Source of the DNA: Stagnimonas sp965279705
GTDB taxonomy: Bacteria; Pseudomonadota; Gammaproteobacteria; Nevskiales; Nevskiaceae
Reading direction: 5' to 3'
Length of the DNA stretch: 64,000 nucleotides
Assembly: GCA_965279705.1 (NCBI GenBank)
Contig: OZ257257.1
Span: 2,356,001 to 2,420,000 of the forward strand
The notes under the pieces are model-generated. The model did not search any database, was not told the DNA's origin, and saw only the letters and a program-made list of their open reading frames with translations. Within the stretch, counting starts at the first letter, position 1. The number at the start of each line of letters is the position of its first letter. Below are positions 18,176-26,710 of the stretch, piece by piece. The position numbers and the translations under genes are program-made.

Positions 18176-18735
18176 TGTCAGAAGATTATTACCTCAACAA
18201 CCAGTTTCTGGTCGCGATGCCAGCGCTCGACGACGAGAACTTCAACCACTCCGTCACCCTGCTCTGCGAGCACAACGACCGCGGTGCGCTGGGCCTCATC
18301 ATCAACCGCCCGATGACCCTGAAAGTGCGCGACATGCTGGGCCAGATGCAGTTGCCGGATACCGACCTTGCCGGCGACCCGACGGTCTACTGGGGCGGGC
18401 CGGTGTCGCCCGAACGCGGCTTTGTCATCCACGACGGGCCGGATGACTGGGACTCGACGATGAACATCGGTGGTGGGCTGTTCATCACCACCTCGAAGGA
18501 CATTCTCAAGGCCATCGGCGAAGGCAAGGGGCCTGGGCATTACTTCGTGGCGCTCGGCTACGCCAGCTGGACCGAGGGGCAGCTTGAAAGCGAGATATTG
18601 CAGAACAGCTGGCTCAACACGCCGGTGGACCAGCGCATCCTGTTCAAGTCACCGCCGTCCGATCGTTGGAAGCTCGCCACGCGGCTGTTAGGTGTGGACG
18701 TGACCCAGCTCGGCGGCGACGCCGGGCACGCGTAG
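18175..18735 (+). CDS. yqgE: YqgE/AlgH family protein
   Basis: A 186-residue protein typical of the family: NNQFLVAMPALDDENF at the N-terminus, GALGLIINRP (about 38-47), VYWGGPVSPERGFVIH (about 66-81) and GYASWTEGQLE near 125. Its function is unknown; in Pseudomonas the homologue AlgH influences alginate regulation. It heads the overlapping yqgE-ruvX-pyrB-pyrC' set, an order known from many proteobacteria. The pyrR gene often found in this set is absent here. Confidence 0.95.
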   Translation: MSEDYYLNNQFLVAMPALDDENFNHSVTLLCEHNDRGALGLIINRPMTLKVRDMLGQMQLPDTDLAGDPTVYWGGPVSPERGFVIHDGPDDWDSTMNIGGGLFITTSKDILKAIGEGKGPGHYFVALGYASWTEGQLESEILQNSWLNTPVDQRILFKSPPSDRWKLATRLLGVDVTQLGGDAGHA

Positions 18736-19145
18736 TGCCAACTTATCTCGCCTTTGATTACGGCGAGAAGCGCATCGGCACCGCAGTTGGCGACACCATT
18801 ACCGGCACCGCCCGACCCTTGGCGACGCTGACCGGCGGCTTCGAGGCCGTCATGAAGCTCGTTGCCGAATGGCGGCCTGCGGCTCTCGTGGTCGGCCTGC
18901 CGCTGATGGAAGACGGCACCGACCAGCGCATCACCACCCTCACCCGCAAGTTCGCCAAGGAGCTAGAGGCACGCAGCCAATTGCCGGTGCACTTCTCGGA
19001 TGAGCGCTACTCCTCGCGCGCTGCCGACGACCTGTTACGCGATGCGCGTTCAAGTGGGGCCATGACGCGCCGTGTAAAAAAAGGCGACCGCGATGGCATC
19101 GCGGCTAAAATCCTGCTCGAACAATTCCTGCAAGAACTTTCGTGA
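18735..19145 (+). CDS. ruvX: Putative pre-16S rRNA nuclease RuvX/YqgF
   Basis: I start at the GTG at 18735, which shares its first base with the last base of the yqgE stop. The product is 136 residues, the normal length. The RNase H-like fold motifs are LAFDYGEKRIGTAVGD at the N-terminus, LVVGLPLMEDGTD around 50-60 and the C-terminal Asp in KKGDRDGIAAKILLEQFL. FSDERYSS is also conserved. The E. coli homologue takes part in 5'-end maturation of 16S rRNA. Its stop overlaps the pyrB start (GTGA). Confidence 0.94.
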   Translation: MPTYLAFDYGEKRIGTAVGDTITGTARPLATLTGGFEAVMKLVAEWRPAALVVGLPLMEDGTDQRITTLTRKFAKELEARSQLPVHFSDERYSSRAADDLLRDARSSGAMTRRVKKGDRDGIAAKILLEQFLQELS

Positions 19146-20104
19146 CGCCCTCGCTACAGCTCGACGCCCAAGGCCATCTGCGCCACCTGCTCACCACCGA
19201 GGGGCTGCCGCGCCTAATGCTGGAGCGTCTGCTGGATCGCGCCGAGCCCTACGCCCGCGCGGCCGAAATCGGCTTCAAGAAAGACCCGCTGCTGACTGGC
19301 AAGACGGTGGTCAATCTGTTCTTCGAGAACTCCACCCGCACCCGTACAACCTTCGAACTCGCCGCCACGCGCCTCAGCGCCGACGTGGTGAACCTGCATG
19401 TACAGGCCAGCTCCACCGCCAAGGGCGAGACGCTGCTCGACACGCTGAAAACCATCGAGGCGATGCAGGTGGATCTGTTCGTGATCCGTCACGAGGCGTC
19501 CGGTGCGGCGCACTTCTTTGCCGAACGCGCCGAGCCGGGGGTGGCGATCTTGAACGCCGGCGATGGCCGCCATGCTCATCCCACGCAGGCGCTGCTCGAT
19601 GCTTTCACCATTAGGCGTCACAAGAAATCGTTCGATCAGCTGTCGGTCGCCATCGTCGGCGACATCGTCCACTCGCGAGTGGCGCGCTCCAACATCCATG
19701 CACTGACCACGCTGGGCGTGAAGGACTTGCGCCTGGTCGGCCCGAGCACGCTGATGCCTGCGGGCATCGCGCAACTGGCACCGGGCGTCACCATCGAGCA
19801 CGACCTGATGCGCGGGCTTGAAGGAGTGGATGTAGTGATTCTGCTGCGCCTGCAAAAAGAGCGGATGGTCGGCGCGTTTCTGCCTTCGCTCGGCGAGTTT
19901 CACCGCGACTACGGACTGACGCAGGAGCGCCTCGCGCGGCTGAAAGCGGATGTGCTGCTGATGCACCCCGGCCCGATCAATCGCGGCGTCGAGATCGCCG
20001 GTGATGTGGCTTACGGCGAACGCTCGGTGATTCTCGATCAGGTGAAGAACGGCGTGGCGGTGCGGATGGCGGTGATGGCAGAAATCTTGAGCGGCGCGCA
20101 ATGA
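19142..20104 (+). CDS. pyrB: Aspartate carbamoyltransferase catalytic chain
   Basis: A 320-residue protein starting with GTG overlapping the ruvX stop. It has the carbamoyl-phosphate loop FFENSTRTRTTFE, the HPTQALLDAF motif and the C-terminal HPGPINRGVEI. It catalyses the committed step of pyrimidine synthesis. Length and partner fit the class of ATCase that forms a dodecamer with a PyrC-like subunit, as in Pseudomonas. No pyrI regulatory chain is present. Confidence 0.96.
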   Translation: MTPSLQLDAQGHLRHLLTTEGLPRLMLERLLDRAEPYARAAEIGFKKDPLLTGKTVVNLFFENSTRTRTTFELAATRLSADVVNLHVQASSTAKGETLLDTLKTIEAMQVDLFVIRHEASGAAHFFAERAEPGVAILNAGDGRHAHPTQALLDAFTIRRHKKSFDQLSVAIVGDIVHSRVARSNIHALTTLGVKDLRLVGPSTLMPAGIAQLAPGVTIEHDLMRGLEGVDVVILLRLQKERMVGAFLPSLGEFHRDYGLTQERLARLKADVLLMHPGPINRGVEIAGDVAYGERSVILDQVKNGVAVRMAVMAEILSGAQ

Positions 20105-21345
20105 CTTCGATACTGATCCAGAACGTCCGCATACTCTGCCCGGCCAGCGGCACCGACAAGGTGACGACGGTGCGGCTCGAAGCCGGCCAGATCACGCACA
20201 TCGGTACGGCGCCCGCAGCCGATGAAATGATCAACGCCCAAGGCCTCTGGCTGATGCCGGGTATCATCGACCTCGCTGCGCGCCTGCGTGAGCCGGGTGC
20301 AACGGCGAAGGCCACCATCGCCTCGGAGGCCAAAGCCGCGCTCGCAGCCGGCATCACGACACTGGTGATGCCGCCCGACACCAAGCCGGTCGCCGATACA
20401 CCGGCGGCGGTGGATCGCATCCACGCCAAGGCTGCACAGGCGGGCGGTGCGACGGTGCGGGTGCTGGGCGCACTCACCGTGGGCTTGCAGGGCGAGGCGC
20501 TGGGCGAACTCTCGGCACTCAAGGCGGCCGGCGTGGTGGGCGTGACCAATGGCCTCGCACCGCTTGCCAATCTGCTGGTGACCCGCCGCGCGCTCGAATA
20601 CGCAAATGGTTTGGGGCTGACCGTGCATGTGGTCGCACTCGATGCCGTACTGGCCAACGGCGGTTGCGCCCATGAAGGCGCGATGGCGACCAAGCTGGGA
20701 TTGGCGGCGATCCCGGTCGCAGCCGAAGTCGCAGCCGTGCGCCAATGGATTTCGCTGGTGGAAGACACCGGCGCTGCCGTGCATTTCGGGCGCCTGTCGT
20801 CGGCCCGCGGTGCCGAGCTGGTGGAAAGCGCTCAAGCCCGCAAGTTGCCGGTGACGGCGGATGTGGCCGCGCACCAGTTGTTTCTCACCGATGCCGCGCT
20901 CGAAGGCTTCAATGCCATGGCGCATGTGATCCCGCCGCTGCGCTCGGCGGATGATCGCGACGCCCTGCGCGGGGCCGTCGGCAAAGGGGTCATCAGCGCG
21001 ATCTGCTCGGATCACCAGCCGCACGAGCCGGATGCCAAGGTCAACCCCTTCCCGCTCACCGAACCGGGTATCTCTGGCCTCGAAACCCTGCTGCCGCTGG
21101 CCTTGCGGCTGGTGGAAGACGGCGTGCTGTCGCCGCTGCAATGCGCGGCGCGCCTGAGCACCGGCCCCGCCGCTGTGCTGGGAATGACGCCGCCGCGCAT
21201 CGCCGTCGGCGCCTCGCCGGCGCTGACGCTGATCGACCCCGCGCTGCACTGGACACTCGATCCCCTTGCGATGCTCAGCCGTGGCCGCAACACGCCTTTT
21301 GCTGGGCAGGCTTTCACCGGTCGGGCTGTGCGCAGCTTCGTTTGA
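20101..21345 (+). CDS. pyrC': Dihydroorotase-like non-catalytic ATCase subunit (PyrC')
   Basis: A 414-residue protein of dihydroorotase fold (PGIIDLAARLREPG, SDHQPHEPDAK, PGISGLETLLPL). The metal-binding HxH of active enzymes is lost: the N-terminal motif reads DLAARLREPG where DxHxHxREPG is expected. The carboxylated-Lys region (about residue 90-100, MPPDTKPV) also differs. The SDH near the C-terminus is kept. In Pseudomonas the equivalent inactive PyrC' is structural and needed for PyrB assembly; I infer the same here. Its start overlaps the pyrB stop (ATGA), matching a 1:1 complex. Confidence 0.88.
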   Translation: MTSILIQNVRILCPASGTDKVTTVRLEAGQITHIGTAPAADEMINAQGLWLMPGIIDLAARLREPGATAKATIASEAKAALAAGITTLVMPPDTKPVADTPAAVDRIHAKAAQAGGATVRVLGALTVGLQGEALGELSALKAAGVVGVTNGLAPLANLLVTRRALEYANGLGLTVHVVALDAVLANGGCAHEGAMATKLGLAAIPVAAEVAAVRQWISLVEDTGAAVHFGRLSSARGAELVESAQARKLPVTADVAAHQLFLTDAALEGFNAMAHVIPPLRSADDRDALRGAVGKGVISAICSDHQPHEPDAKVNPFPLTEPGISGLETLLPLALRLVEDGVLSPLQCAARLSTGPAAVLGMTPPRIAVGASPALTLIDPALHWTLDPLAMLSRGRNTPFAGQAFTGRAVRSFV

Positions 21346-21421
21346 ACAAAGCCCTGCCGTCTCTGCACAGAATCGTGTAACGTCACTGCACTACACCAAC
21401 CGAAGTGTTGAGGGAACAACG

Positions 21422-21787
21422 ATGGCCCGTGTCATGATCGTGGACGATTCGCCCACGGACGTTCAAAACATCCGCAATATCCTGGTCAAGGCCGGGCATC
21501 AGGCCATTGAGGCCACTACTGGGCAGGATGCGCTCGATCGCATCAAGACCGAGAAACCCGACTGCGTCATCATGGATGTCGTGATGCCGGGCGTGAACGG
21601 TTTCCAGGCCACACGCCAGATGGCGCGCGACCCGGCCACCGCCATGATCCCGATCCTGGTGGTCAGCAGCAAAAACCAGGAATCCGACCGCATGTGGGCC
21701 TTGCGCCAAGGTGCCAAGGACTACCTCGTCAAGCCCGTGAAAGAAGCCGAGCTACTCACCAAACTCAAGGCGTTACTTGGCGGCTGA
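21422..21787 (+). CDS. pilH: Twitching motility response regulator PilH
   Basis: A 121-residue receiver from the ATG at 21422 (GAGGGAA upstream). It has acidic residues in MIVDDSPTD, the phospho-Asp in VIMDVVMPGVNGFQATRQM, Ser/Thr in VVSSKNQESD and Lys in YLVKPV. The MPGVNGFQATRQ and RQGAKDYLVKP stretches match PilH. PilH is thought to act as the second, antagonistic or phosphate-sink output of ChpA. It is 45 bases upstream of pilJ and separated from pilG by about 7 kb. Confidence 0.92.
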   Translation: MARVMIVDDSPTDVQNIRNILVKAGHQAIEATTGQDALDRIKTEKPDCVIMDVVMPGVNGFQATRQMARDPATAMIPILVVSSKNQESDRMWALRQGAKDYLVKPVKEAELLTKLKALLGG

Positions 21788-21832
21788 ACGCTGCTGCGCG
21801 TTGCGGTTCAACCAGCCTGATTAAGGAAGACA

Positions 21833-23833
21833 ATGGCCACCCCTACCGGCGCTGCAGCCGCTGAAAAAAACTACCTCCTGCTGCTCGCAGCAGCCGGTGT
21901 TCTGTTGTTCATCTCGATTGCGGGTTTCTTCACCTACCAATCCTCGGTCGCACGCGACCAGTCACTGCTGAGCTCGTCGCGCCTGTTGGTGGATACGCTC
22001 AAGAGCCTCTCCAAAACCGGCTCGGATGCCGCCAGCGGCGTGACGCCCGACTTCGAACTGGTGGACAGCTTGACCCGGGGTTTCCAGGACACCCTGCTGG
22101 CCTATGAGACCGGCAATTCCGACCTGGGCATTAGCCAGTTGTCGGCCGATGCCAAACCCGAACTCGAAGCGCTGAAAGCCGCCTGGGAGCCAATGAAGGC
22201 AGCGCTGAAAACCATTGAAGACAACGCCGTGCCTTACGCCCGCGTCTCCGCCAACATCAAGGCAGTTGCCGATGTGGTGCCGCCGGCCATCGGCGCCTAT
22301 TCCGAAGTGCTGGAAAAAGTCTCGCGCGGCAACAGCACGGCAGACACCTACAGCGTGAGCCGCCAGCTCATGCGCCTGTATCGAATCCTGTATCTGGCTC
22401 GTCAAACCCTCAGCAACGGCCGTGAGGCCGAGGGCACCGCCCAGGCACTCGGCACTGAAGTGGCCGATTTCCAGCGGGACCACCGCGCCCTTGCCGCATC
22501 CGGTGTGGTCGACCGCGCCGCGGCCAAATATGTGAGCGATGCATTCGGCACCGTGGAAACCGCCGTGGTGGCGATCACTCAGGACATCAAACCAGTCGCC
22601 GCCCTGCAAATCGCGGCCAGCCTGCTGCCCGCGTTTGAAGAAGCCACGCAAACTGCAGCAGACAATCTGCGCCAGAAAATCCAGAACTCGCTCGGCGTTT
22701 CGGGTTCGGTCACGCTCATCAGCGCGCTGGCCACGGTCGTTGCCTTGCTGCTGATCGGCCTGTACGTGTTTCTCACCGTCAATCAGGCCCGTCGTCGCGA
22801 GGATGTCTCCAAAGCCAGCGAGGCCGAACAGCAACAGTCGATCCTCTCGCTGCTGGATGAAATCACCAACATCGCCAACGGCGACTTGACCGGTGAGCTG
22901 ACGGTGACCGCCGACTTCACCGGCAACATCGCCGACTCGCTCAACTTTACCGTGCAGACCCTGCGCGGCCTGGTCGGCACCATCAACGATACCTCGGTGG
23001 AGATCGCCGCGGCAGCATCCAGCACCACCGAACGCGTGCAGCAGATGAGCACGTCGTCGGAAGGTCAGGCCCGCGAAATCGTGCGCGCCACGCAAGCCAT
23101 CAGCTACGGCAGCCGCTCGCTCGAAGAAGTGGCCACCCGTGCCGAGAAGCTGGCCGAGCAGGCCAAGACTTCGGTGGATACCGCTCACAACGGTGCCGCC
23201 ACGGTGGGTCGCACCATCGCCGGCATGGCGACGCTGCGCGAGCAGATCCAGGACACTGCCAAACGCATCAAGCGCCTCGGCGAATCGTCACAGGAAATCG
23301 GCAACATCATCGAGTTCATCAACGACATCGCCGAACAGACCAACACCCTAGCCTTGAACGCCTCAATCCAGGCGGCGATGGCCGGTGAATCCGGTCGCGG
23401 CTTTGCGGTGGTGGCCGACGAAGTGCAGCGCCTGGCCGAACGCGCCGCCTCGGCAACCAAGCAGATCGAAAGTCTGGTGAAAACCATTCAGGCCGACACC
23501 CAGGAAGCCATCACCTCGATGGAACGCTCCACCACCAACGTGGTGGGCGGTGCCAAGAGTGCGGAAGAAGCCGGCTTGGCGCTCACCCGCATCGAAGCCA
23601 GTTCGCAGGAGCTCGCGAAGGTGATTCAGGACATTGCTGCGGCCTCGCGCACACAGTCGGTGGAGACCACCAAACTCGCTACCACCATGCAGGGCATTCG
23701 CGAGGTATCGGTGCAGACCTCGGCCACTGCACACCAGACTGCCGAGGCTGTGGGCGAACTCAATGTGCTTTCGGCCAAGCTGCGCGAGTCGGTCTCCGGC
23801 TTCAAGCTGCCGATGGACGTCTCGACGTTTTAA
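21833..23833 (+). CDS. pilJ: Methyl-accepting chemoreceptor PilJ
   Basis: A 666-residue receptor. Membrane segment 1 is near residues 17-38, a PilJ-type periplasmic domain spans to about 290, membrane segment 2 is near 297-320, then HAMP (LLDEITNIANGDLTGELTV) and the signalling domain with hairpin tip IAEQTNTLALNASIQAAMAGESGRGFAVVADEVQ-type sequence near 500-525. The C-terminus (LPMDVSTF) carries no CheR/CheB-tethering pentapeptide. It senses pilus or surface contact in Pseudomonas. AAGGAAGAC is the ribosome binding site. No pilK methyltransferase or chpB methylesterase gene follows. Confidence 0.93.
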   Translation: MATPTGAAAAEKNYLLLLAAAGVLLFISIAGFFTYQSSVARDQSLLSSSRLLVDTLKSLSKTGSDAASGVTPDFELVDSLTRGFQDTLLAYETGNSDLGISQLSADAKPELEALKAAWEPMKAALKTIEDNAVPYARVSANIKAVADVVPPAIGAYSEVLEKVSRGNSTADTYSVSRQLMRLYRILYLARQTLSNGREAEGTAQALGTEVADFQRDHRALAASGVVDRAAAKYVSDAFGTVETAVVAITQDIKPVAALQIAASLLPAFEEATQTAADNLRQKIQNSLGVSGSVTLISALATVVALLLIGLYVFLTVNQARRREDVSKASEAEQQQSILSLLDEITNIANGDLTGELTVTADFTGNIADSLNFTVQTLRGLVGTINDTSVEIAAAASSTTERVQQMSTSSEGQAREIVRATQAISYGSRSLEEVATRAEKLAEQAKTSVDTAHNGAATVGRTIAGMATLREQIQDTAKRIKRLGESSQEIGNIIEFINDIAEQTNTLALNASIQAAMAGESGRGFAVVADEVQRLAERAASATKQIESLVKTIQADTQEAITSMERSTTNVVGGAKSAEEAGLALTRIEASSQELAKVIQDIAAASRTQSVETTKLATTMQGIREVSVQTSATAHQTAEAVGELNVLSAKLRESVSGFKLPMDVSTF

Positions 23834-23835
23834 CC

Positions 23836-24207
23836 TCAGCCGGTTTTCTTTGCCGCCCGCTTTTTAGCGGGCTGTTTTTTGGGTGCTGACTCAGGCTCGA
23901 CTACATCGGTGGGGGCCGGTAGCGTGATGTAAGGCGCGCCGTCGGTCTGCTTGCCGCTCGACACCCGGCCCAAGGGTCTCGCCCCCGGTGGCGGTTCGCG
24001 CACCAGTGATTTATCGAAATCGCCGATGGCGGGGTTGCCGAAGTAGCCATTGCCGGGGTCGCCCCAATGACCGGCCTGCCGATCGCCAAACTGGTTGGCG
24101 GAGTTGTTTGCAGGCTGTGCCACCGCGGCAGAAACAGTGCCCAAAGCCAGCAGCAGCGCTGCTGTCCAGCGTGAGCAAGACTTTGAAACAACGGGTGGTT
24201 TGCGCAT
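23836..24207 (-). CDS. Small exported protein of unknown function with Lys-rich tail
   Basis: A 123-residue protein from the ATG at 24207. It begins with a signal peptide (hydrophobic AALLLALGTVSAAVAQ, cleavage near residue 33). The mature part is Gly/Asn/Pro-rich (GHWGDPGNGYFGNPAIGDFDKSL) and ends in a basic stretch, KKQPAKKRAAKKTG. I do not recognise a family. It is convergent with pilJ, with only 2 bases between the stops, and its Lys-rich tail is encoded by the same DNA that forms the pilJ terminator. Start codons further upstream are possible but would place residues before the signal peptide. Confidence 0.6.
   Translation of the reverse strand: MRKPPVVSKSCSRWTAALLLALGTVSAAVAQPANNSANQFGDRQAGHWGDPGNGYFGNPAIGDFDKSLVREPPPGARPLGRVSSGKQTDGAPYITLPAPTDVVEPESAPKKQPAKKRAAKKTG
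23855..23880 (+). terminator. Rho-independent terminator of pilH-pilJ
   Basis: A 7-bp stem gcccgct (23855-23861) / agcgggc (23866-23872) with a TTTT loop, followed by tgtttttt. It begins 22 bases after the pilJ stop. It lies inside the 3' coding end of the convergent small gene. Confidence 0.8.
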
Positions 24208-24278
24208 TGAAGTAGTCCGGCGACGCGATGATTGCCAAATCTTATCAGTGTCATCCAATCGCTTGTCCGGCTTCTGGC

Positions 24279-24308
24279 TTGCTGGCAGCGCCTACGGGGC
24301 ACTATCCT
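24279..24308 (+). promoter_or_regulatory. Candidate sigma-70-type promoter of pckA
   Basis: TTGCTG (24279-24284) and TATCCT (24303-24308) are separated by 18 bases and lie about 55 bases before the pckA start. The match is moderate and GC-rich DNA gives chance hits. Confidence 0.3.
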
Positions 24309-24363
24309 GCGCGCCTTCATCGGGGCTCGCCTCGCACAATTTCTCTCCACACAAGGGTTTGCA

Positions 24364-26016
24364 ATGTCCTTTCAGGCTGATCTCGAAAAGCTCCTCGGGC
24401 TTAAAACTGTTTCCTATAAATACAATCTGTCGAAGACCGAGCTGTTTCACGAAGCCATCGCCAACGACAAGGGCCGCGTCATCAAGGGCGGCTCGGACCT
24501 GGCGCAGAAAGCATTCCCCACCGTGCTGGGCGACAAGGGCCCTCTGGTGTATTACACCGACCCCGATTGCACCGGTCGCCGCACCAAAGACACCTTCGCC
24601 GTCGCCTGGCCGGAAGTCGAGAACGAGATCTGGTTCAAGGCCGACCTGGGCAAGTACGATCCGATTAAGTACGAAGGCCTCATCAAGCGCCTCGCACAGC
24701 ACCTGAACGACAAGAAGGCCACGCTGTATGTGAAAGACGTATTCATGGGCAGCGATCCTGACTTCGCCGTCCCCTACCGTTTCGTCGGCGAGTACGCTAC
24801 CCACGCCTCATTCGTCGACAACATGTTCCCGAAGGATCTCGTGGGCGTGAGCGATGTGGAAGCCCGCCGCTGGACCATGCTCAATGTGCCCAGCTATGTC
24901 TGCGAGCCCGAGCGTGATGGCTCGCGCAGCGAAGTCGCCGTCATCATCGACGTGCGCAACAAGCTCTGCATCGTTGCCGGCCGCGCCGATTACTGCGGCG
25001 TGAACAAGAAGACCATCTTCACCGTCGGCAACTACCTGCTGCCCAAGCAGGGGCGTCTGTCGATGCACTGCTCGGCCAACGTCGGCGAGAAGGGCGATGG
25101 CGCGATCCTGTTCGGCCTCTCCGGCACCGGCAAGACCACACTCTCGGCCGATGCCAGCCGCAAGCTGATTGGTGATGACGAGACCATCTGGTCAGACAAC
25201 GGCCTCTGCAACCTCGAAGGTGGCTGCTACGCCAAGCTCATCAATCTCGACAAGGCGGCTGAACCCGTCATTGCCGAGGCCATGAGCAAGGCCGGCTGCA
25301 TCATCGAGAACGTGCCGCCGCTGCCCGGCAAGACCATGCTGGAATGCCACCCGGACGAGCTGGACTTGAACGACGGCTCGCTGGCCGAGAACACCCGCCT
25401 GAGCTACCCGCTCAGCGTGGTGCCCAATACCATGCCGAACGGCCGCGGCCCGCACCCCGAAACCATCGTGCTGCTCACTGCTGATGCCTACGGCGTGCTG
25501 CCGCCGATCTCGATCCTCGAACCGAAGGATGTGATGTATCACTTCGTCTCGGGCTTCACGGCGCGTGTGGCCGGCACCGAAGTCGGCGTGACCGAACCGC
25601 AGCCGACCTTCTCGGCCTGCTTCGGCGGCCCCTTCATGGCACACAAGCCCAACGTCTACGCCGAGCTGCTGGCCAAGAAGATGCAGGAGCGCAAGGCGCG
25701 CTGCATCCTGCTCAACACCGGCTGGTCGGGCGGCAAGTATGGCGTCGGCAAGCGCATGTCGCTGAAGGTGACCCGTGCACTGCTCAAGGCGGCACTCGAT
25801 GGCGAGCTGGATGGCGTCGAGACCGAGACCCAGCCCATCTTGAACCTCAAGATGCCCAAGTCCTGCCCTGGCGTGGATTCGGCGATCCTCAACCCCCGCA
25901 ACACCTGGGCGGATAAGGATGCCTACGACGCAACGGCCACCACGCTGCGCGACGCCTTCCGCAAGAATTTCGAGACAAAGGGCTTCAAAGCCTTCGGCAT
26001 CGAAGAGCGCATTTAA
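24364..26016 (+). CDS. pckA: Phosphoenolpyruvate carboxykinase (ATP)
   Basis: A 550-residue enzyme from the ATG at 24364 (AAGGG upstream). It belongs to the ATP type: the P-loop is GLSGTGKTTLS near residues 247-257, preceded by MHCSANVGEKGD (metal and substrate residues) and followed by IGDDETIWSDNG. The RYEG-like and C-terminal NTGWSGGKYGVGKRMSL motifs are present. It converts oxaloacetate to PEP in gluconeogenesis, consistent with the amino-acid-catabolising enzymes elsewhere in the window. It is a single gene closed by its own terminator. Confidence 0.96.
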   Translation: MSFQADLEKLLGLKTVSYKYNLSKTELFHEAIANDKGRVIKGGSDLAQKAFPTVLGDKGPLVYYTDPDCTGRRTKDTFAVAWPEVENEIWFKADLGKYDPIKYEGLIKRLAQHLNDKKATLYVKDVFMGSDPDFAVPYRFVGEYATHASFVDNMFPKDLVGVSDVEARRWTMLNVPSYVCEPERDGSRSEVAVIIDVRNKLCIVAGRADYCGVNKKTIFTVGNYLLPKQGRLSMHCSANVGEKGDGAILFGLSGTGKTTLSADASRKLIGDDETIWSDNGLCNLEGGCYAKLINLDKAAEPVIAEAMSKAGCIIENVPPLPGKTMLECHPDELDLNDGSLAENTRLSYPLSVVPNTMPNGRGPHPETIVLLTADAYGVLPPISILEPKDVMYHFVSGFTARVAGTEVGVTEPQPTFSACFGGPFMAHKPNVYAELLAKKMQERKARCILLNTGWSGGKYGVGKRMSLKVTRALLKAALDGELDGVETETQPILNLKMPKSCPGVDSAILNPRNTWADKDAYDATATTLRDAFRKNFETKGFKAFGIEERI

Positions 26017-26032
26017 GTCACACGGTGATACC

Positions 26033-26064
26033 GAAACGGCTGCCTCGGCAGCCGTTTCTTTTTT
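26033..26064 (+). terminator. Rho-independent terminator of pckA
   Basis: An 11-bp stem gaaacggctgc / gcagccgtttc (26033-26043, 26048-26058) with a 4-base loop and following T-run, 16 bases after the pckA stop. Confidence 0.9.
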
Positions 26065-26075
26065 GAGGATCTGGC

Positions 26076-26702
26076 ATGAACGTCAATCGCATCTTCTGCA
26101 TCGGCAAGAACTACGCAGACCACGTCGCCGAACTCGCACACTTGGGGCACAGCCCTGACGGTGAGTGCGTGGTGTTCATGAAGCCGGCCAGCTGCATCGT
26201 GCCGGTCGGCGAGCCGATCGTGCTGCCCAGAAACGTTGGCAGCACCCACCACGAGGCCGAGTTGGTGGTGCTGCTCACCGGCGGTGATCGCAATGTGGCG
26301 GTGGAAGACGCGCTCGACTGCGTCGCCGGCATCACCCTTGGCCTCGATCTCACGCTGCGCGACTTGCAAACCCAGCTCAAGAACAAGGGCAAACCCTGGG
26401 AGCTGGCCAAGGCATTTGATTGTGCCGCACCGCTCGGCGAGTTCCAGCCGTATCTGCAACAGGACCTGCAGGCGCTCAGCTTCACATGTCACGTCAACGG
26501 CAGCTTGCGGCAGTCCGGCAACACCGCGCACATGCTGTATTCGGTGGCGCGGCAGATCAGCATCCTGAGCCAGACCTGGGCGCTGCAACCCGGCGACGCC
26601 ATCTACACCGGCACACCTGCCGGCGTCGGGCCGCTGGTGCCGGGTGATCAGGTGGTGCTCGAAGGCCCCGGCCTGGGCCGCTATGCCTGGACCTGCACCT
26701 GA
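26076..26702 (+). CDS. Fumarylacetoacetate hydrolase family protein (acylpyruvase-like)
   Basis: A 208-residue, single-domain FAH protein. FCIGKNYADHVAEL starts the fold. The metal ligands are visible as HHEAELVVLL (Glu pair) and GLDLTLRDLQ (Asp), and the C-terminal GDAIYTGTPAGVGPL motif is typical. Short members of this kind (YcgM/FAHD1-like) hydrolyse acylpyruvates or decarboxylate oxaloacetate. Oxaloacetate decarboxylation next to pckA would be interesting, but the neighbourhood is only suggestive. Confidence 0.9.
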   Translation: MNVNRIFCIGKNYADHVAELAHLGHSPDGECVVFMKPASCIVPVGEPIVLPRNVGSTHHEAELVVLLTGGDRNVAVEDALDCVAGITLGLDLTLRDLQTQLKNKGKPWELAKAFDCAAPLGEFQPYLQQDLQALSFTCHVNGSLRQSGNTAHMLYSVARQISILSQTWALQPGDAIYTGTPAGVGPLVPGDQVVLEGPGLGRYAWTCT

Positions 26703-26710
26703 GCACGGTA

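Noticed and set aside
20101..21345. Functional dihydroorotase.
   Set aside because: The conserved HxH metal site is absent, so I annotate a non-catalytic PyrC' instead.
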